Shown: positions 1 through 11,059 of the stretch, in pieces | How positions within the stretch are numbered: position 1 is the stretch's first letter | Layout: each line of letters begins with the position of its first letter | Source: Cycas panzhihuaensis | Lineage: Eukaryota; Cycadophyta | Direction of reading: 5' to 3' | DNA: 64,000 nucleotides | NCBI GenBank assembly: GCA_023213395.1 | Contig: CM041465.1 | Span: 162,881,741 to 162,945,740, forward strand | The notes under the pieces: model-generated | What the model was told of the DNA's origin: nothing | The model's input: the letters and a program-made list of their open reading frames with translations, nothing else | The model's database searches: none | Translations under genes and position numbers: made by a program

Positions 1-983
1 GACTCTATCCTGATAGTAGGATTTTATGTGGATGATCTTGTTTATACTAGAAATGACTCCCACTTATTACGACATTTCAAGGATGCTATGTATAAAGAAT
101 TTGATATGACAGATTTAGGACTAATGTATTATTCCCTATGCTTGGAAGTATGGAAAGATAAGAAAGGCATTTTTATTTCCCAATGAAAATATATCTTGGA
201 TTTATTACAAAAGTTCAGGATGACCGACTGAAAATCTTTGACAACTCTAGCAGAAATTAGAATTAAGCTCTTCAAGTCAGATGATTCTACACTAATAGAT
301 CCTACACTTTACAAATAGCTAATTAGCAGCTTAATATATTTTACATCCACTTGACCTGATATAATACATTCAGTTTGTGTTGTGTCTAGATTTATGCAAA
401 ATCCAAAGACCACTCATTGGCAAGCAACAAAACGAATTCTTCATTATCTCAAAGGAACTTTAGAATATATGTTATACTACAAAGCTTCATCAAAATTTTG
501 GTTAATAGGTTATACAAACTTAGATTAGGTAGGAGACATCGATGACAAGAAATCAACTTCAAGTTATATGTTTAGTATGGGATCAATAGCTATAGCATGG
601 AGTACCAAGAAATAAAACATAGTTTCCCTATCTACAATTGAGGCAGAGTATAAAGTAGCATTTGCAGGTGTATGTGAATCAGTATGATTGATAAGACTCC
701 TCCAAGATTTTTGACTAAAACAAAAAGGTCCTACAAGAATTTGGTATGATAATTAAAGTACTATTTAGATGGCAAAGAATTCAGTTTTTATAGTTGAACA
801 AAATACATTGAGACTTAACATCACTTCATTTAAGAATTAGTGCAAGTAAAAGAGATCAAATTATCTTATTGCAGCACTAAAGACCAAGCAATGGATATCT
901 TTACAAAAACATTGGGTAAAGTTAAATTTCAAAATTTTAGAGACAATTTAAGAGTTGTTCACATTGGGCATTATGGAGGAGAG
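1..983 (+). pseudogene. Copia-X: decayed RT and RNase H end of a Ty1/copia pol
   Basis: This is the 3' end of a copia polyprotein, entering the window in mid RT. The first 50 bases encode FYVDDLVYT, the RT YVDD active-site box with both aspartates. Next come the copia signatures around PTLYK and LIYFTS at 290-350, the IEAEY-like RNase H segment near 640-660 and a YDN-type segment near 745. About ten in-frame stops, mostly TAG, interrupt the frame, so it cannot be functional. Family knowledge: copia pol runs PR-INT-RT-RNase H, so the 5' part lies outside the window. The frame ends just before a purine tract and an LTR start at 984. It resembles Copia-Y at 13.0-14.45 kb and probably belongs to the same lineage. 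Confidence 0.85.
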
Positions 984-1132
984 TGTTGGGATAATACCCA
1001 ATAGACTTATGCTAGTGTGTACCTAGGGCCCCTCAAAGCCACCTTTGGGGCTCCCTAAGGTACCTTAGGCCATATAATATCTGCCATAAGTCACCAAAGG
1101 AGTTAATGCCTCACTATTAAGGTATGTGTTTA
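971..1132 (+). repeat. Copia-X polypurine tract and first part of its 3' LTR
   Basis: A purine-rich tract (GGAGGAGAG, about 975-983) directly follows the X RNase H remnant. The sequence from 984 begins TGTTGGGATAATACCC, the expected TG start of an LTR. The start of the Copia-Y LTR at 14454 aligns with it (TATTAGAATAATGCCC), supporting the boundary. The LTR is cut at 1132 by Copia-A. The sequence after Copia-A (from 7477) contains a TATAAAAGG promoter-like box and probably continues this LTR. Confidence 0.7.
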
Positions 1133-1137
1133 TTTAT
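1133..1137. repeat. Target-site duplication of Copia-A, left copy (TTTAT)
   Basis: TTTAT immediately precedes the TG of the 5' LTR and is repeated exactly after the 3' LTR at 7472-7476. Five-base duplications are standard for copia integrase. Confidence 0.85.
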
Positions 1138-1498
1138 TGTTAGCATGGCAGTTAATTATTAAGCTACTTAGTTAATGTTAATGTGGTTTAATTAAGTGAA
1201 AGGGTGCGAAGCCAAAAGGTGCGACTTATTGAGAGGGTCACAACCCTAATCAGGTGACACCTCTTGGAGAGTATAAAAGCCTTGAGGCCTTGTATATTCA
1301 TATCCAAGTATTCATTGTGTAATATCAAGTGATCCGTCAAGGATCCTCTTTGTGGTGGGTTTTTTCCCAAACGGATTACTCACGTAAATACCTATATACT
1401 GTGCATCTATTTTCTATGTTTTTTATTTATTTCTTATTGTATATGGTTAAAGATCCTACATATGGGAACATCAGTGTATGATTTCATGTTCCCGAATA
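1138..1498 (+). repeat. Copia-A 5' LTR
   Basis: It begins TGTTAGCATGGC and ends CCCGAATA, directly before the PBS; the usual terminal CA has become TA in both copies. A TATA box (GTATAAAAGC) lies near 1270. It aligns end to end with 7111-7471 with no length change. Confidence 0.93.
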
Positions 1499-1510
1499 TG
1501 GTATCAGAGC
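1499..1510 (+). promoter_or_regulatory. Copia-A primer-binding site, initiator tRNA-Met
   Basis: TGGTATCAGAGC lies immediately after the 5' LTR. It is the standard plant copia PBS, complementary to the 3' end of initiator tRNA-Met, with no mismatch to the commonly seen form. Confidence 0.95.
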
Positions 1511-3049
1511 AATAAGGTCCTGTAGAGATGAAGCTTCACAGTGAGTGGGGTGGTGTGATTGTTAGTTATCGAGTGACATCTTTTGACCCAAGACAAGTCT
1601 TAAGGGTCCATCAACTGTAGCATCATGCAAAAGCAGGCACAACAAATCAATGGTGGTTGAAGTGGTGGAAATCACTATTCAACAAAGTGTAAGGGTTATT
1701 AGAGTCAGTATTTAGGCATGAAGATCACGTTCATGGTTAGAGTTGGCTCATTAGTGGTCATCCAAAGTCGGTTGATAATATGTTGAAGTGATTCAAGCAA
1801 ACAAAACATGTACTGATGGTGATTCAGCGACATTGAGGATAGCCATCTATGTACACGAGTAAGTTGGCCATTTTCTCACCAAAAATACTATAAAACTCAA
1901 AAAAGGGAAAAGCCTTTTCTGGTATTTCATTCATCTTGTCTATATAAGGGAGAGATTGGACCCTTTCGAGGATGTTTTCAGCCCTCTACACCAAGATTGG
2001 AGTGAGTGTATAATAGAACATTATATCAAATTATTGTTTTTGAGTTGTAGTATCTTTTTTGGGAGTATGATCCACCTATCTCTGCTATATACATCTTATT
2101 GAGCTTGCATCCTTGTGTTGAGCAATTGTTAGGTTGTTTGTAAGTAGTGTGGAGACTTGTGTACAACTATAAGGCACTATATAGCTAGATAATACTGTGG
2201 TGAAGTGCTTATTAAGTTGGCTGGGTAGTTTTTAGAGCTAGTCAGGCTCTTTCTATGACCATTGGGTGCCTTTTATAGTGGTTGTGGTTAATCTAAGTTA
2301 ACCTAAGTCTGGTACAGGTTGTATTTGGGTGATTCCAGTGGTGGCTAGGCTGTTCTTTCAGTTGTACTTATTATATACAAGCCCAAGGAGAAGAGTAGAC
2401 CCGCATAGTCACTTTTGGCCTGTCTCTTAGTGTGCAGCCTGTGGATACTCATAGCAGTAGTCGCACCTTTATATTGGCATTTTTTTATCATTATTACTAA
2501 TGTTAAAACCTTAGTTTATGATTATATGATTTTGACATCAATTTTAAGCACGTAGGTTTAGTGATAAGTGGACGTCCCTTTTTGTAAAGTCACAATTATT
2601 GGGAATATGCTTTTTAGCATATTCCCCTCAAAGTAAAAATATAAAAAGTGACCCTTTATATATCATTGATATATGAATTTTTATATAGTGTGAAGAACTT
2701 GGATTATATTTGAAGTGTCCTTAACCCATTTTGAGCATGGATTAAGGCATTTTCTATGGATTGTTGACTTGGAGACCATGCACCATCGACGTGTGGAGCC
2801 ATCCTCTATTCTGGAGCACATATTTATAGCTATTATAAGTGTCAGTTGTGATATTTAATGTCTATTTAAGGTCATTTGTTGATGGATAAGAAGGCATAAA
2901 CAGTCAACGGCTCACTTAACGTGGGTATAGTCCATGTTGAGTGCCTTTGGAAGCACACTTGTGGGGCAGAGGAGGACACAAGGGTGCCTTTTCATCCTTA
3001 ATACGTTTATCTGGTGTTGTGTGATTCATATTATAGCCCATTGTTCGAG
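1511..3049 (+). other. Copia-A long untranslated leader
   Basis: About 1.5 kb lies between the PBS and the gag ATG. I see no conserved domain and no long open frame in it. A 64-codon frame starting at 2934 runs across the gag start in another frame and is not credible. A second TATA-like stretch (TATATAAGG) lies near 1940. The leader may hold packaging signals, but none can be identified by eye. Confidence 0.6.
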
Positions 3050-3900
3050 ATGGAGAAGCTCATGCCTAAGGTTATCTTTAACGATAATAATTTCAACAAA
3101 TGGAAGGCTAATATGGAGCTTCTATTGATGGTGAACTAACTCTAGGGAATCACCAAGGCGAAGCTTATTTCAATTCCACTTGACCATAAGGAGTGTATCA
3201 AACTTAAAGAGAAGCAGTTTATGGCTGTTGGATTATTGAAACTCTCACTGGCACCAAACCAGAGGGTACTGGTTTATAATTTGGATGACCCAACTGAGAT
3301 TTAGATGAAGTTGTATGATACTTTTGAGAAGAAGACGAATAGGCATCTTGCACTAATGTTGGAACTACTCAATTCAAAAGTTGAAGATGACAACAATATC
3401 AACTCATACTTGAATAAAATAATCGACTTGAAGAACAAGCTAGAAGAGTTAAAGAAGAACTTGATCGATGATGTGCTCTTGTTTGTGATAATCATATCAA
3501 AGTTGCCAGCTGCATTCACCACATTCTAAACCATTTACAGTAGAGACAAAGTGATAGAGGCAGAAGCTTTTGATGGGTTCAAAAACCTAATTCTAGCAGA
3601 GGATGCCAAGCTAAAACATCATGGATTGCGTGGAGGTTCTAGTTTGAGTCAGGCCTTAGCCATGAAAACTCAGAGGAAGGAGGTCCCTAAGGAGGAGAAG
3701 TTCACATAGCATTCTAGAGAAAGCTCTCAAGACAAGAAGAAGTTTAATGGAAAGTGTAATTATTATAAGAAGGATGGTCACCATAAAAAGAACTATTGGT
3801 TCAAGCGTCGTGACAAGTGCAAAGGTAACCAGGATGATAAAGGAAAGAATGTTGTTGCTCATTGCGTCTGAGTGCAGACCTTGTCAACTAAATCAGATCG
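3050..3900 (+). pseudogene. Copia-A gag (nucleocapsid), inactivated
   Basis: The frame opens MEKLMPKVIFN at 3050. It shows the copia gag pattern (FNKWKANMELLL, then a long helical region around 3305-3525 rich in Leu, Lys and Glu). This ATG is chosen because the gag homology begins directly after it and the frame continues into protease. Near 3755-3805 is a nucleocapsid zinc knuckle of the C-x2-C-x4-H-x4-C type in which the second and fourth cysteines have become tyrosine, so it could not bind zinc. In-frame stops occur after MVN, at EI*MK, and before the zinc knuckle. Gag would form the virus-like particle in the cytoplasm. Confidence 0.85.
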
Positions 3901-4965
3901 AAGAGACTATTGGGTACTAGATTCTGGAGCATAGAAGCACATCTCTTACCAGAGGTAGAACTTTGATACATTGAAAGCCAATCAAAGTGGTGATGAGATC
4001 ATTCTTAGAGATGCTGGCGTGTTGCCAGTAGATGGTATTGGTGAAGTTTCTATTGTAGAAGGCAAGTTTTCTAGGGTATATTATGTACCCAAGATGTAGT
4101 TGAACCTTCTGTCTGCTTGGGAGATCTACAAACAAGGTATGAAAGTGAAGCTCTATAATGATAAGTGCCTAATAAAGGACCCAAAATAGAACTTTGCTAT
4201 CGTAGCTACTAAGAAAGTCAAGGACAACTTCTGGGTGTTTGAGAAATTTCAATCTCAGAAGAAGTCCTATGCCTTTGTTGCCAGTGTAGATGATAAAAGG
4301 AAACTGTGGCACAATCACCTTGGGCATCTTAATTACAGGAGTATTGCACTACTGAAGAGGTTGAAGATGGTGGAAGGACTATCATCAGTTTCCTGCTCAA
4401 ATAGTGTATACAAAGGTGCATGTATGGCAAGCATCACCGCTATCCTTTTGCTCAGGATAATGCCTAGAGAGCCAAGAAGAAGCTGGAGCTTATGCACTCA
4501 GATATTATGAGACCACTCCCAAACCCTTCGATATCAAGAGCCCGATATACACATGTATTTGTGGATGATTACACCAGGAAAGCCTGGGTTTATTTTCTCA
4601 AGAACAAGTCAGACGTATTTGATCGCTTTCGTGATTGGAAAGCGATGGTTGAAAATGAATGTGATAAGAAAATAAAATCTTTACGAAGTGATAATGGCAA
4701 GGAGTACGACAATCATGTATTTAATCAGTTCTGTTGTAACCATGGTATAAAGCAGGAGTTTACAGTCTCATATACCCCACAATAGAATAGAGTTACTGAA
4801 AGAAAGAACCATACCATGATGGATATAGTGAGATGTATGGTACATGCTAAAAACCTACCACCAAAGTTTTAGGCAAAAGCTGTGGCGATTATTGTTTATA
4901 TTTTGAACAGGGTACCCACTTAGGCAGTTTACAGTATGACCCCCAAAGAGAAATGGACTAGTCGA
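3901..4965 (+). pseudogene. Copia-A protease and integrase, inactivated
   Basis: The aspartic protease active site is visible as VLDSGA at 3914-3931, with the DSG triad intact. The integrase zinc-binding region (HNHLGH at about 4312-4329, then cysteines near 4393-4430) is followed by the catalytic core. The core contains FVDDYTRK, RSDNGKEY and TERKN, so all three DDE acids remain. A one-base frameshift near 4412 separates the zinc-binding region from the core. Several TAG stops replace expected Gln or Trp codons, for instance in the PQQNG-type motif near 4785. Family role: the protease matures the polyprotein and integrase inserts the cDNA in the nucleus. Confidence 0.88.
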
Positions 4966-5489
4966 AAGCCTGCCATTAGCCATTTAAGAATGTTTGGGTG
5001 TATTGCATATACACACATCCCTAACAATACCCAAAAGAAGTTGGATCGAAAACGTTTTAAGTGCATATTCATGGGGTATTGCACGGAGAACAAAGCCTAC
5101 AAACTATGGGATCCATAGGGGGAAAAGATTGTGATCAGTCAGGATGTTAAATTTGATGATTCGTTGATGTATCATGCTGAAAGAGCATTAGAGGAACCTT
5201 TTTACCCTCCCCTTCTCCCATTCCCATATTCTTCAAGTGAAGAGGATGATGTGTCAGTCACTATAGTACTTGAGGAAGAAGGACTGAGTGGGATGAGTAA
5301 TAATGATGAGCCACTACGAGAAGAAGTACCTCTAACAATGGGTCTTTCTATACCTTTATAGGCAAGGAAAACTCTTGAAGATTCTGGTGTGGCGATGCAA
5401 ACCCTACCTGATGACAGACGAACCAAAAGTCAGCATGCGAGTCAAACTCTGTTGGTAAACACCAATGACTCCAGTGATCCTAATTTGTT
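4966..5489 (+). pseudogene. Copia-A integrase C-terminal and linker region
   Basis: This segment is in frame with the integrase core. It contains the copia motif around RMFGCIAY and the GYCTENKAYKLWDP segment (about 5075-5118) typical of the integrase C-terminal domain. An acidic, serine-rich linker follows (SSSEEDD near 5235) before RT. It is interrupted by a TAG after WDP and another near 5359. Confidence 0.8.
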
Positions 5490-6430
5490 TACTGAAGCAA
5501 AAGGAGATCCACGATGGAGAGCTGCAATGGAGGAAGAGTATGGTTCTTTGCTGAAGAACGATACATAGGATTTGGTTCCACTCTTTCTATCGAAGAACCT
5601 TGTAAGATGCAAGTGGGTCTATAAGACAAAGTTTCACTCCGATGGAGAGGTGGACAAGTATAAGGCCAGACTTGTTGCATAAGGATTCAAGCAAAAAGAA
5701 GGAATTGATTATGAGGAGATGTTTGCACCAGTCTCTAAAATGACAACGGTCTGCTTACTCATTTCCTTAGCAGCTATGTTAGATTGGGAGTTATACGAAA
5801 TGGACGTTAAGTCCACATTCCTTAATGGGGATCTAAAGGAGGAGATATACATATCGTAGCCTCTGGGATTCATTAAGGAGGGCCAGGAGTATCTTTTTTA
5901 CCATTTGAAGAAATCAATCTCTAGCCTAAAATAAGCACCTTGTGCTTGGTATAAGAAGATGGATGCCAAGTTGAAAGTCAAAGGTTTTGAAATTTTAGAA
6001 CTTGAGCCGAACCTGTATGTGAAGAGAAGAGGGACTTCTGTAGTTGCTCGCATGGTCTATATGGATGATCTAATCATCAGTGGTAATCGTGGTAAGGTTA
6101 TAGATGAATTCAAATCTAATTTGGAAGCTTTGTTTGACATGATGAATCTCAGGGAACTTCACTATTTCTTGGGCATTCAGATTAGGTAGATGGAAGATAG
6201 GATCGTGTTGTTGCAATCGCAGTATATAAAGAACTTACTGGAGAGATTTAGAATGCAGCACTGTAAACCTATTGCACCACCATATGTAAAAGGCATAAGG
6301 TTGCAGAAGGACATGGTCCAACCTTTTGTAGATGGTACTAAGTATCGCCAGTTAGTAGGGAGTCTTATCTATTTAATTTATACTAGGCCAGATATCGCCT
6401 ATGTTGTTGGATTAGTTTCCCGCTACATGT
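5490..6430 (+). pseudogene. Copia-A reverse transcriptase, inactivated
   Basis: The RVT_2-type copia RT is recognisable throughout: an AMEEEYGSL-like start near 5524, KWVYKTKF near 5613, VDKYKARLVA near 5650, the MDVKSTFLNGDLKEEIY block near 5800-5850, the AWYKKMD block near 5945, and the catalytic box VYMDDLIISG near 6056-6085 with both aspartates. It ends near RPDIAYVVGLVSRYM. Stops, mostly TAG, interrupt it at about eight points. RT would copy genomic RNA to cDNA inside the particle. Confidence 0.92.
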
Positions 6431-7018
6431 AGAATCCTCAGGAACCTCATTTGGTGGTAGCAAGGCAGATTCTAAAATATTTGAAGGGGATAATCAATCT
6501 TGGTCTTGAATACCATAGAGGTGAGAAGATCATGTTGCATGGCTACATGGATGTTGATTGGGGAGGAGATTCTGATGATCAGTAGTCCACTACTGGATAT
6601 TTGTTTAGTATTGGAAATGGATTTGTTTCGTGATAGTCAAAAAAGTAGTAGACAATGGCATTATCTTCTACAAAAGTAGAATATCAACTACTCAGTGCTA
6701 GTGCAAAAGAAGTAGTATGGTTGCAAGGTCTCTTGGAATTTCTTGGTGTTTCCAATGGACATCTTATTCTCTTTGTTGATAATCAGAGTACCATTTGCCT
6801 ATTGAAGAATCCATAGTTTCATGCACATACGAAGCATATCGAGATTCAACACCATTACATTTATGAATAGATCAAGTTAGGGAAGTTGTAGGTTGACTAT
6901 TGTCCAAGTGAATTACAACTTGCAAATGTGTTCACCAAGCCACTTACTAAAGATCAATTCACAAAGATGCGTACCGGATTAGGGCTCACTAATGTTATCC
7001 TTGAGGGGGGATGTATCA
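6431..7018 (+). pseudogene. Copia-A RNase H, inactivated
   Basis: The segment continues the RT frame. It holds the copia RNase H landmarks: the MDVDWGGD block near 6550, the TMALSSTKVEYQ block near 6655 where the usual E-A-E-Y has changed, the FVDNQSTICL block near 6775, HTKHIEIQHHY near 6830 and the terminal VFTKPLT block near 6930. Many stops cluster at 6630-6650 (TGA TAG, then TAG TAG). The frame runs out about 90 bases before the polypurine tract. Confidence 0.88.
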
Positions 7019-7100
7019 ACAAGGATAAAGAAGCTACAGGATAGTCCCAGCCTTTGTGATAACTCAACTGCTACACATTGCAGATTCTCCACATTCATAT

Positions 7101-7110
7101 GAAAGGGGGA
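7101..7110 (+). other. Copia-A polypurine tract
   Basis: GAAAGGGGGA abuts the 3' LTR, as expected for the plus-strand priming site. Confidence 0.9.
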
Positions 7111-7471
7111 TGTTAGCGTGGCAGTTAATTATTAAGCCACTTAATTAATATTAATGTGGTTTAATTAAGTGAAAGGGTGCGAAGCCAAAAGGTATGACTT
7201 ATTCAGAGGATCAAAATCCTAATCAGGTGACACCTCTTGGAGAGTATAAAAGCCTTGAGGCCTTGTATATTCATATCTAAGTATTCATTGTGTAATATCA
7301 AGCGATCCATCAAGGATCCTCTTTGTGGTGGGTTTTTTCCCGAAAGGGCTTCCCACATAAATACTTGTGTACTGTGCATATGTTTTCTGTGTTTTCTATT
7401 TGTTGCTTATTGTGTATGGTTAAAGATCCTACATATGGGAACATCAGTGTATGATTTCATGTTCCTGAATA
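7111..7471 (+). repeat. Copia-A 3' LTR
   Basis: It begins TGTTAGCGTGGC and ends CCTGAATA. It is the same length as the 5' LTR and differs from it at about 31 of 361 positions by hand count. Confidence 0.93.
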
Positions 7472-7476
7472 TTTAT
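7472..7476. repeat. Target-site duplication of Copia-A, right copy (TTTAT)
   Basis: Exact match to 1133-1137. Confidence 0.85.
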
Positions 7477-7800
7477 TATTTATTATTTTTTAATATTAAT
7501 TTGAATTTAGGTAGGTCGAGTTGAGGCACTTATTGCCTCCCCAAAATTACTTATAAAAGGGGTGGGAATACCTCCAGGTATTTTTTAACACTGCCAAAGT
7601 TTATTCTAAATTATTAACTCTTACTTGTAAACTATACACTCGTTAATGTAAAATAGTCTTGCTCTGCACCTTACATCCTTCAATCTAAATAAAGTAGGAT
7701 CCTCTACTTTAAACCAAAGTGTCCCTAAGTAAGTATAAAAGGCATATGACCCTTCAAATATTTTATACACTAACTTTAAGAGAAAAACTACAAGATCTCA
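7477..7800 (+). repeat. Probable continuation of the Copia-X LTR after Copia-A, end not defined
   Basis: This is the sequence displaced by Copia-A. A TATAAAAGG box near 7550 would fall about 220 bases into the reconstructed LTR, a normal promoter position. The Y LTR also has a TATA-like CTATAAG about 235 bases from its start. I cannot see a clean LTR end or PBS before the Y RT fragment begins near 7801. Confidence 0.45.
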
Positions 7801-7977
7801 AAGGGTAAATTTTACTTTGATGACTCAAGTTATGGAGTCCAATGAGACTTATAACTTTGAAGAGGCTAATACCTAGGATGAATAGAATCAAGCTATGAAA
7901 GAAGAATATAATACCTTTGTCAAAAATACCATATGGAAGTTAATGGATTTTCCACCAAATAGATGCTATTGGAACTT
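7801..7977 (+). pseudogene. Copia-Y RT, N-terminal fragment
   Basis: The frame reads MESNETYNFEEANT, then AMKEEYNTFVKNTIWKL and an MDFPPNR block. This is the opening of a copia RT domain (normally a W-x-A-M-x-E-E block followed by a Pro-rich loop and GCKW). Two TAG stops interrupt it. The homology breaks off at the edge of the 5-kb insertion and resumes at 13033, so this is one half of a split gene. Confidence 0.8.
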
Positions 7978-8059
7978 GGAATCATACCTATGGGGGGGGG
8001 GGTAACCACACTTGGATAAGATCAAACCAAACAATAAAAGGTTCTAAGGCTGAGGATCT

Positions 8060-8125
8060 TATGGGGTAAGTGAGAGAATCACCCACAAAGGGTGTTCGTG
8101 CATCAGAACGCAGGTTCGAGACCCG
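8060..8125 (+). other. Possible RNA polymerase III A/B boxes (tRNA- or SINE-like)
   Basis: GGTTCGAGACC near 8112 matches the B-box consensus GGTTCGANNCC. TGGGGTAAGTG about 45 bases upstream is a weak A-box with about two mismatches. The surrounding sequence does not fold into a convincing cloverleaf, and the T-arm stem pairs poorly. A tRNA-derived SINE head is possible, but chance cannot be excluded. Confidence 0.25.
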
Positions 8126-9750
8126 GAAATGGCACGCGAATTTCCTTTGAAGTAACTCTATCTCGATTGGGAGTGATAAAGAGATGAGGGATATCCTCGG
8201 TTTACTGAGTAACCTTGAAAGATGAGCACTTCCGCCCTTAGATGGGAGGAGAGGATAGGCGAGGGAATGGCTCCTCATGCGAAAAGGGGATATGAGAGAG
8301 GTGGTTCTAAGTAGGAAATAAGGACAATACGCACTCGCAAGGGATGGGGAAGGTGATCGATCCAACAAGTGTAGAAGCTACCTAAAGGTAACACTAGGGT
8401 GGTCTAGCTACAGTAAATGAAACAATGACTAAAGAAAAAAGGGGACCCTTGAAAGGGAGATGCCCTTAAGGCGTTGCACCTAAGGTGGTCGCCTAAGGTG
8501 GTCTTAGGAGTGTGAGTTGTTAATAGAAATGTTTTAATACTTTTTCATGTGGATTGCTATACAAAGTATGTACTAATGAGGTTGTATATGCAATAATATG
8601 TTCTTGTGCACAAGAAAGTTCTTTCAAACGAAGGAAAATAATAGCATAAACAAAAACACTCATTCACTCACGCATGTATATCCTCGCTCTCATTAACTTT
8701 TAAATGTGAAAAAAGAAGAGAACTAATAAGGTAGTTATGTGTGATGCAGGATGTATGCAAAGAATGCAAGTTCAACAAACCGTGCAACAAGTAAGTGTGT
8801 AATAAATATGACCCTTATTTTATGCACTTTGTCAAATAAGAAAAGCAAGCTAACTAAGTGTAAATGGTATATACAAATTCCCTTTCTTTTTTTTCCCTTT
8901 AAGTGATATATGGGGTGAAGGAAGGAAAGCAGAAGAAAGAGGACTAAAGGAAGTGAGGGGTATACCTAGAGGCTAGGCAGCCCAAGGAGAACTACCCCTT
9001 ATTTTATTCACTGTCCTTGTGCTACTCCCAACCACGAATGGTGTGAAAAAGTGGTGCTGGCAAAGGATGGTAGGGGCTTCCTTACCTTTCCCAAATCAAA
9101 AGGAAAACAAAAAAGAGAAGGAAAGAGTTATAATGAAAAGGACTCAAAAGAATTGGCAATCGGAAAGGTAGGAAAGTACCTGGATCAGAATGCCTTTTTT
9201 CTTCTCCATGCATAGTAAGGAGGGAACCTACAACCAAACAAAATTTTCCCTTTCCCACAAGGTAGCAAGAATAGAGAGGATATATGTGCAATATATAGAA
9301 TAGTATGATGCAAACTATCTAAGTTAAAAGAAACATTTGCAACACAAGATCAACTCTTAGCTCCTTTTTTTATGCTAATTTGTAAAGAATATAGAAAAGG
9401 GGCTACGAGGAGAAAGGGTATGGTTAGTCTTCGAATGGCTAACCCTTCCAAGTCTGTGATACTCCATGTTGTCCAAGTACCAAAGTGGCCAAGTAAGCCA
9501 AATATAACAAAACCTTGAGATGTAAACAACAGGTTACATGCGAGATTACATGTGTTGTCAATGTTTCAAAAGTTGCAAAGTGCAACTTTTGTAGCCTCAA
9601 ACTAGCCTAATACTAAGTTGCAGGTAGGGTATGGTTTAGGGTTGTAATCCCTCTCATGTAAGGTTAGCAAAGCTGAGAGCGAGTGTAGCAATGGGCTACA
9701 TACGCTGCTACTAGCAATGACCTCTCTTCCAATAGCCCTTTGGAAGCCCA

Positions 9751-11059
9751 AGGGAAGCATAAAGAAGGAAGAGGTAGGGAGAGAAGGGGGTTGCCCTTGA
9801 GGAGAAGGCTCGTTGGGTACGGAACCCACCTTTACTCCTTTCACTCTTCTTTGAAGCCTCTTCCTTGCTGGCTCCTTGGAGAAACCAAGGAAGAGCTGGA
9901 AGGAAATAATAAGAAAGGGAGGGTTTGCCTCCCATTTACAGTAGAAAAATTGGAGAAAGAAAGTGTTGTAGAAAGTATACAAACAACTTTTTCAAAACTT
10001 AAAAGAAGAAAAGTAGAATAAAGGATGATGTGTACCTATTATGGGTAGATTAGGGGTAGATGTACCTAGAAAATAAGGGAGGAAGGCTAGCCTTGTGGGG
10101 TTTACCAGTGAAACCCCAAAGGAGTAGCAAATTGGAGATAAAACTGGAATAAGATAGGAGATCTATGCTTGACGGTGTACTTGGAGTGTGTCTTTCCTTT
10201 AGTTAGCCATGTTGTAGTCCTATTGTTGTGGATCTAGAGCTGCAGAGGATCGGTATTAAGCTGAGAAGTTGATGTGTTAGACCTATATTATTGCAGGGCA
10301 TTTCTGTAGAAAGGTTCCAAGAGTGAGTGAGAGAGAGTTTTGAGAGAGTGGAAGAGGCAGAAATGAGGCCATTTTTGGGTTTTTAAACCTAACCCTAGCT
10401 CAATTGAGTGATCAGGGTTAGGCCTGGGCTAGGAATACGTCTCTGCCATGTGGCAATTTTGTAATAAATGTGAAATTAGCCATGGCAGATTTTGAAAAAT
10501 AAAATATGATAGCCACCCCATGGTAAACTTTACAGTACCACAAAGTTTGTGGCAGTACTGTGATCTTTATCACTATGCAGAAGAAAAATAATAAAAGGAA
10601 GTTTAAAAGCTCAGGAAAAGGGGGATGCTTCAGGCCTAAGGGGCAGATAGTCATGGGACCTAAGAAACCTACAATATGTGAAATATCAAAGATAAGAAGC
10701 TCCCCAAAAGTTAATAAGTAAGTAAAAAGATGCCAACCATGCCTTGGCGAGGTGCTAAGGGTCAAGGTGTGTCGATGGGCAATGCGATCAGGCTGTAAGA
10801 GCTAATTAGTAGTTGGGGACAATGCAGAGCTATATAGGAGGGTTGTGGAGCGCCATGGGATACATATCCCTAGATCGTCATAAGCTGAAGCGATGTAATG
10901 CAGCATGATCAAGTAGTGAATGTATAATGATCACTCAATGAACCAAATAGTCATGTAATGGAAATGAAATGCTTTAATCCACCTCTAGTAGAATTGATGA
11001 AGGTGAGGGATAGAAGTGTACCTATACTTACCTGAGTCGACCCATCCACACTGATTCTT
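9751..11059. repeat. Direct repeat, internal copy (1.3 kb)
   Basis: It aligns over its whole length with 11692-13032 at roughly 85-90% identity by eye. Shared blocks include GTAGAAAGTATACAAA, GGGCATTTCTGTAGAAAGG and ACCTCTAGTAGAA. Homology begins near AAGGGA-AGCA and ends at ATTCTT. The copies differ by an extra block near 12600 in the right copy and by many transitions. No protein-coding pattern is conserved between them. Confidence 0.85.

Larger units (their letters stand above)
1138..7471 (+). mobile_element. Copia-A: complete but inactivated Ty1/copia retrotransposon
   Basis: This 6334-bp element has two 361-bp LTRs, an initiator-tRNA-Met PBS, a PPT and a 5-bp duplication. Its single gag-pol frame runs in the copia order: gag, protease, integrase, RT, RNase H. 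By hand the LTRs differ at about 31 positions (about 91% identity), mostly transitions, so the insertion is old. The frame carries about 30 stops, about 24 of them TAG, plus one frameshift near 4412. All reading segments from 4492 to about 6950 are mutually in frame. A 1.5-kb non-coding leader separates PBS and gag. It sits inside the LTR of Copia-X. Confidence 0.95.

Noticed and set aside
7991-8002. The G run as a regulatory or quadruplex element
   Set aside because: A single homopolymer of 11 Gs at an insertion edge; sequencing error or tract slippage is as likely as function.
8060-8125. A functional tRNA gene
   Set aside because: B-box present, but the T-arm and acceptor stems do not pair, so at best it is a tRNA-derived or chance sequence.
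7988-8368. 126-codon open frame on the minus strand
   Set aside because: It begins in the G run, has a Ser/Pro/Leu-rich composition typical of antisense frames in GC-rich DNA, and matches no family I know.
9602-9982. 126-codon open frame on the minus strand
   Set aside because: It overlaps the direct repeat, but the corresponding part of the second repeat copy does not conserve it as a protein.
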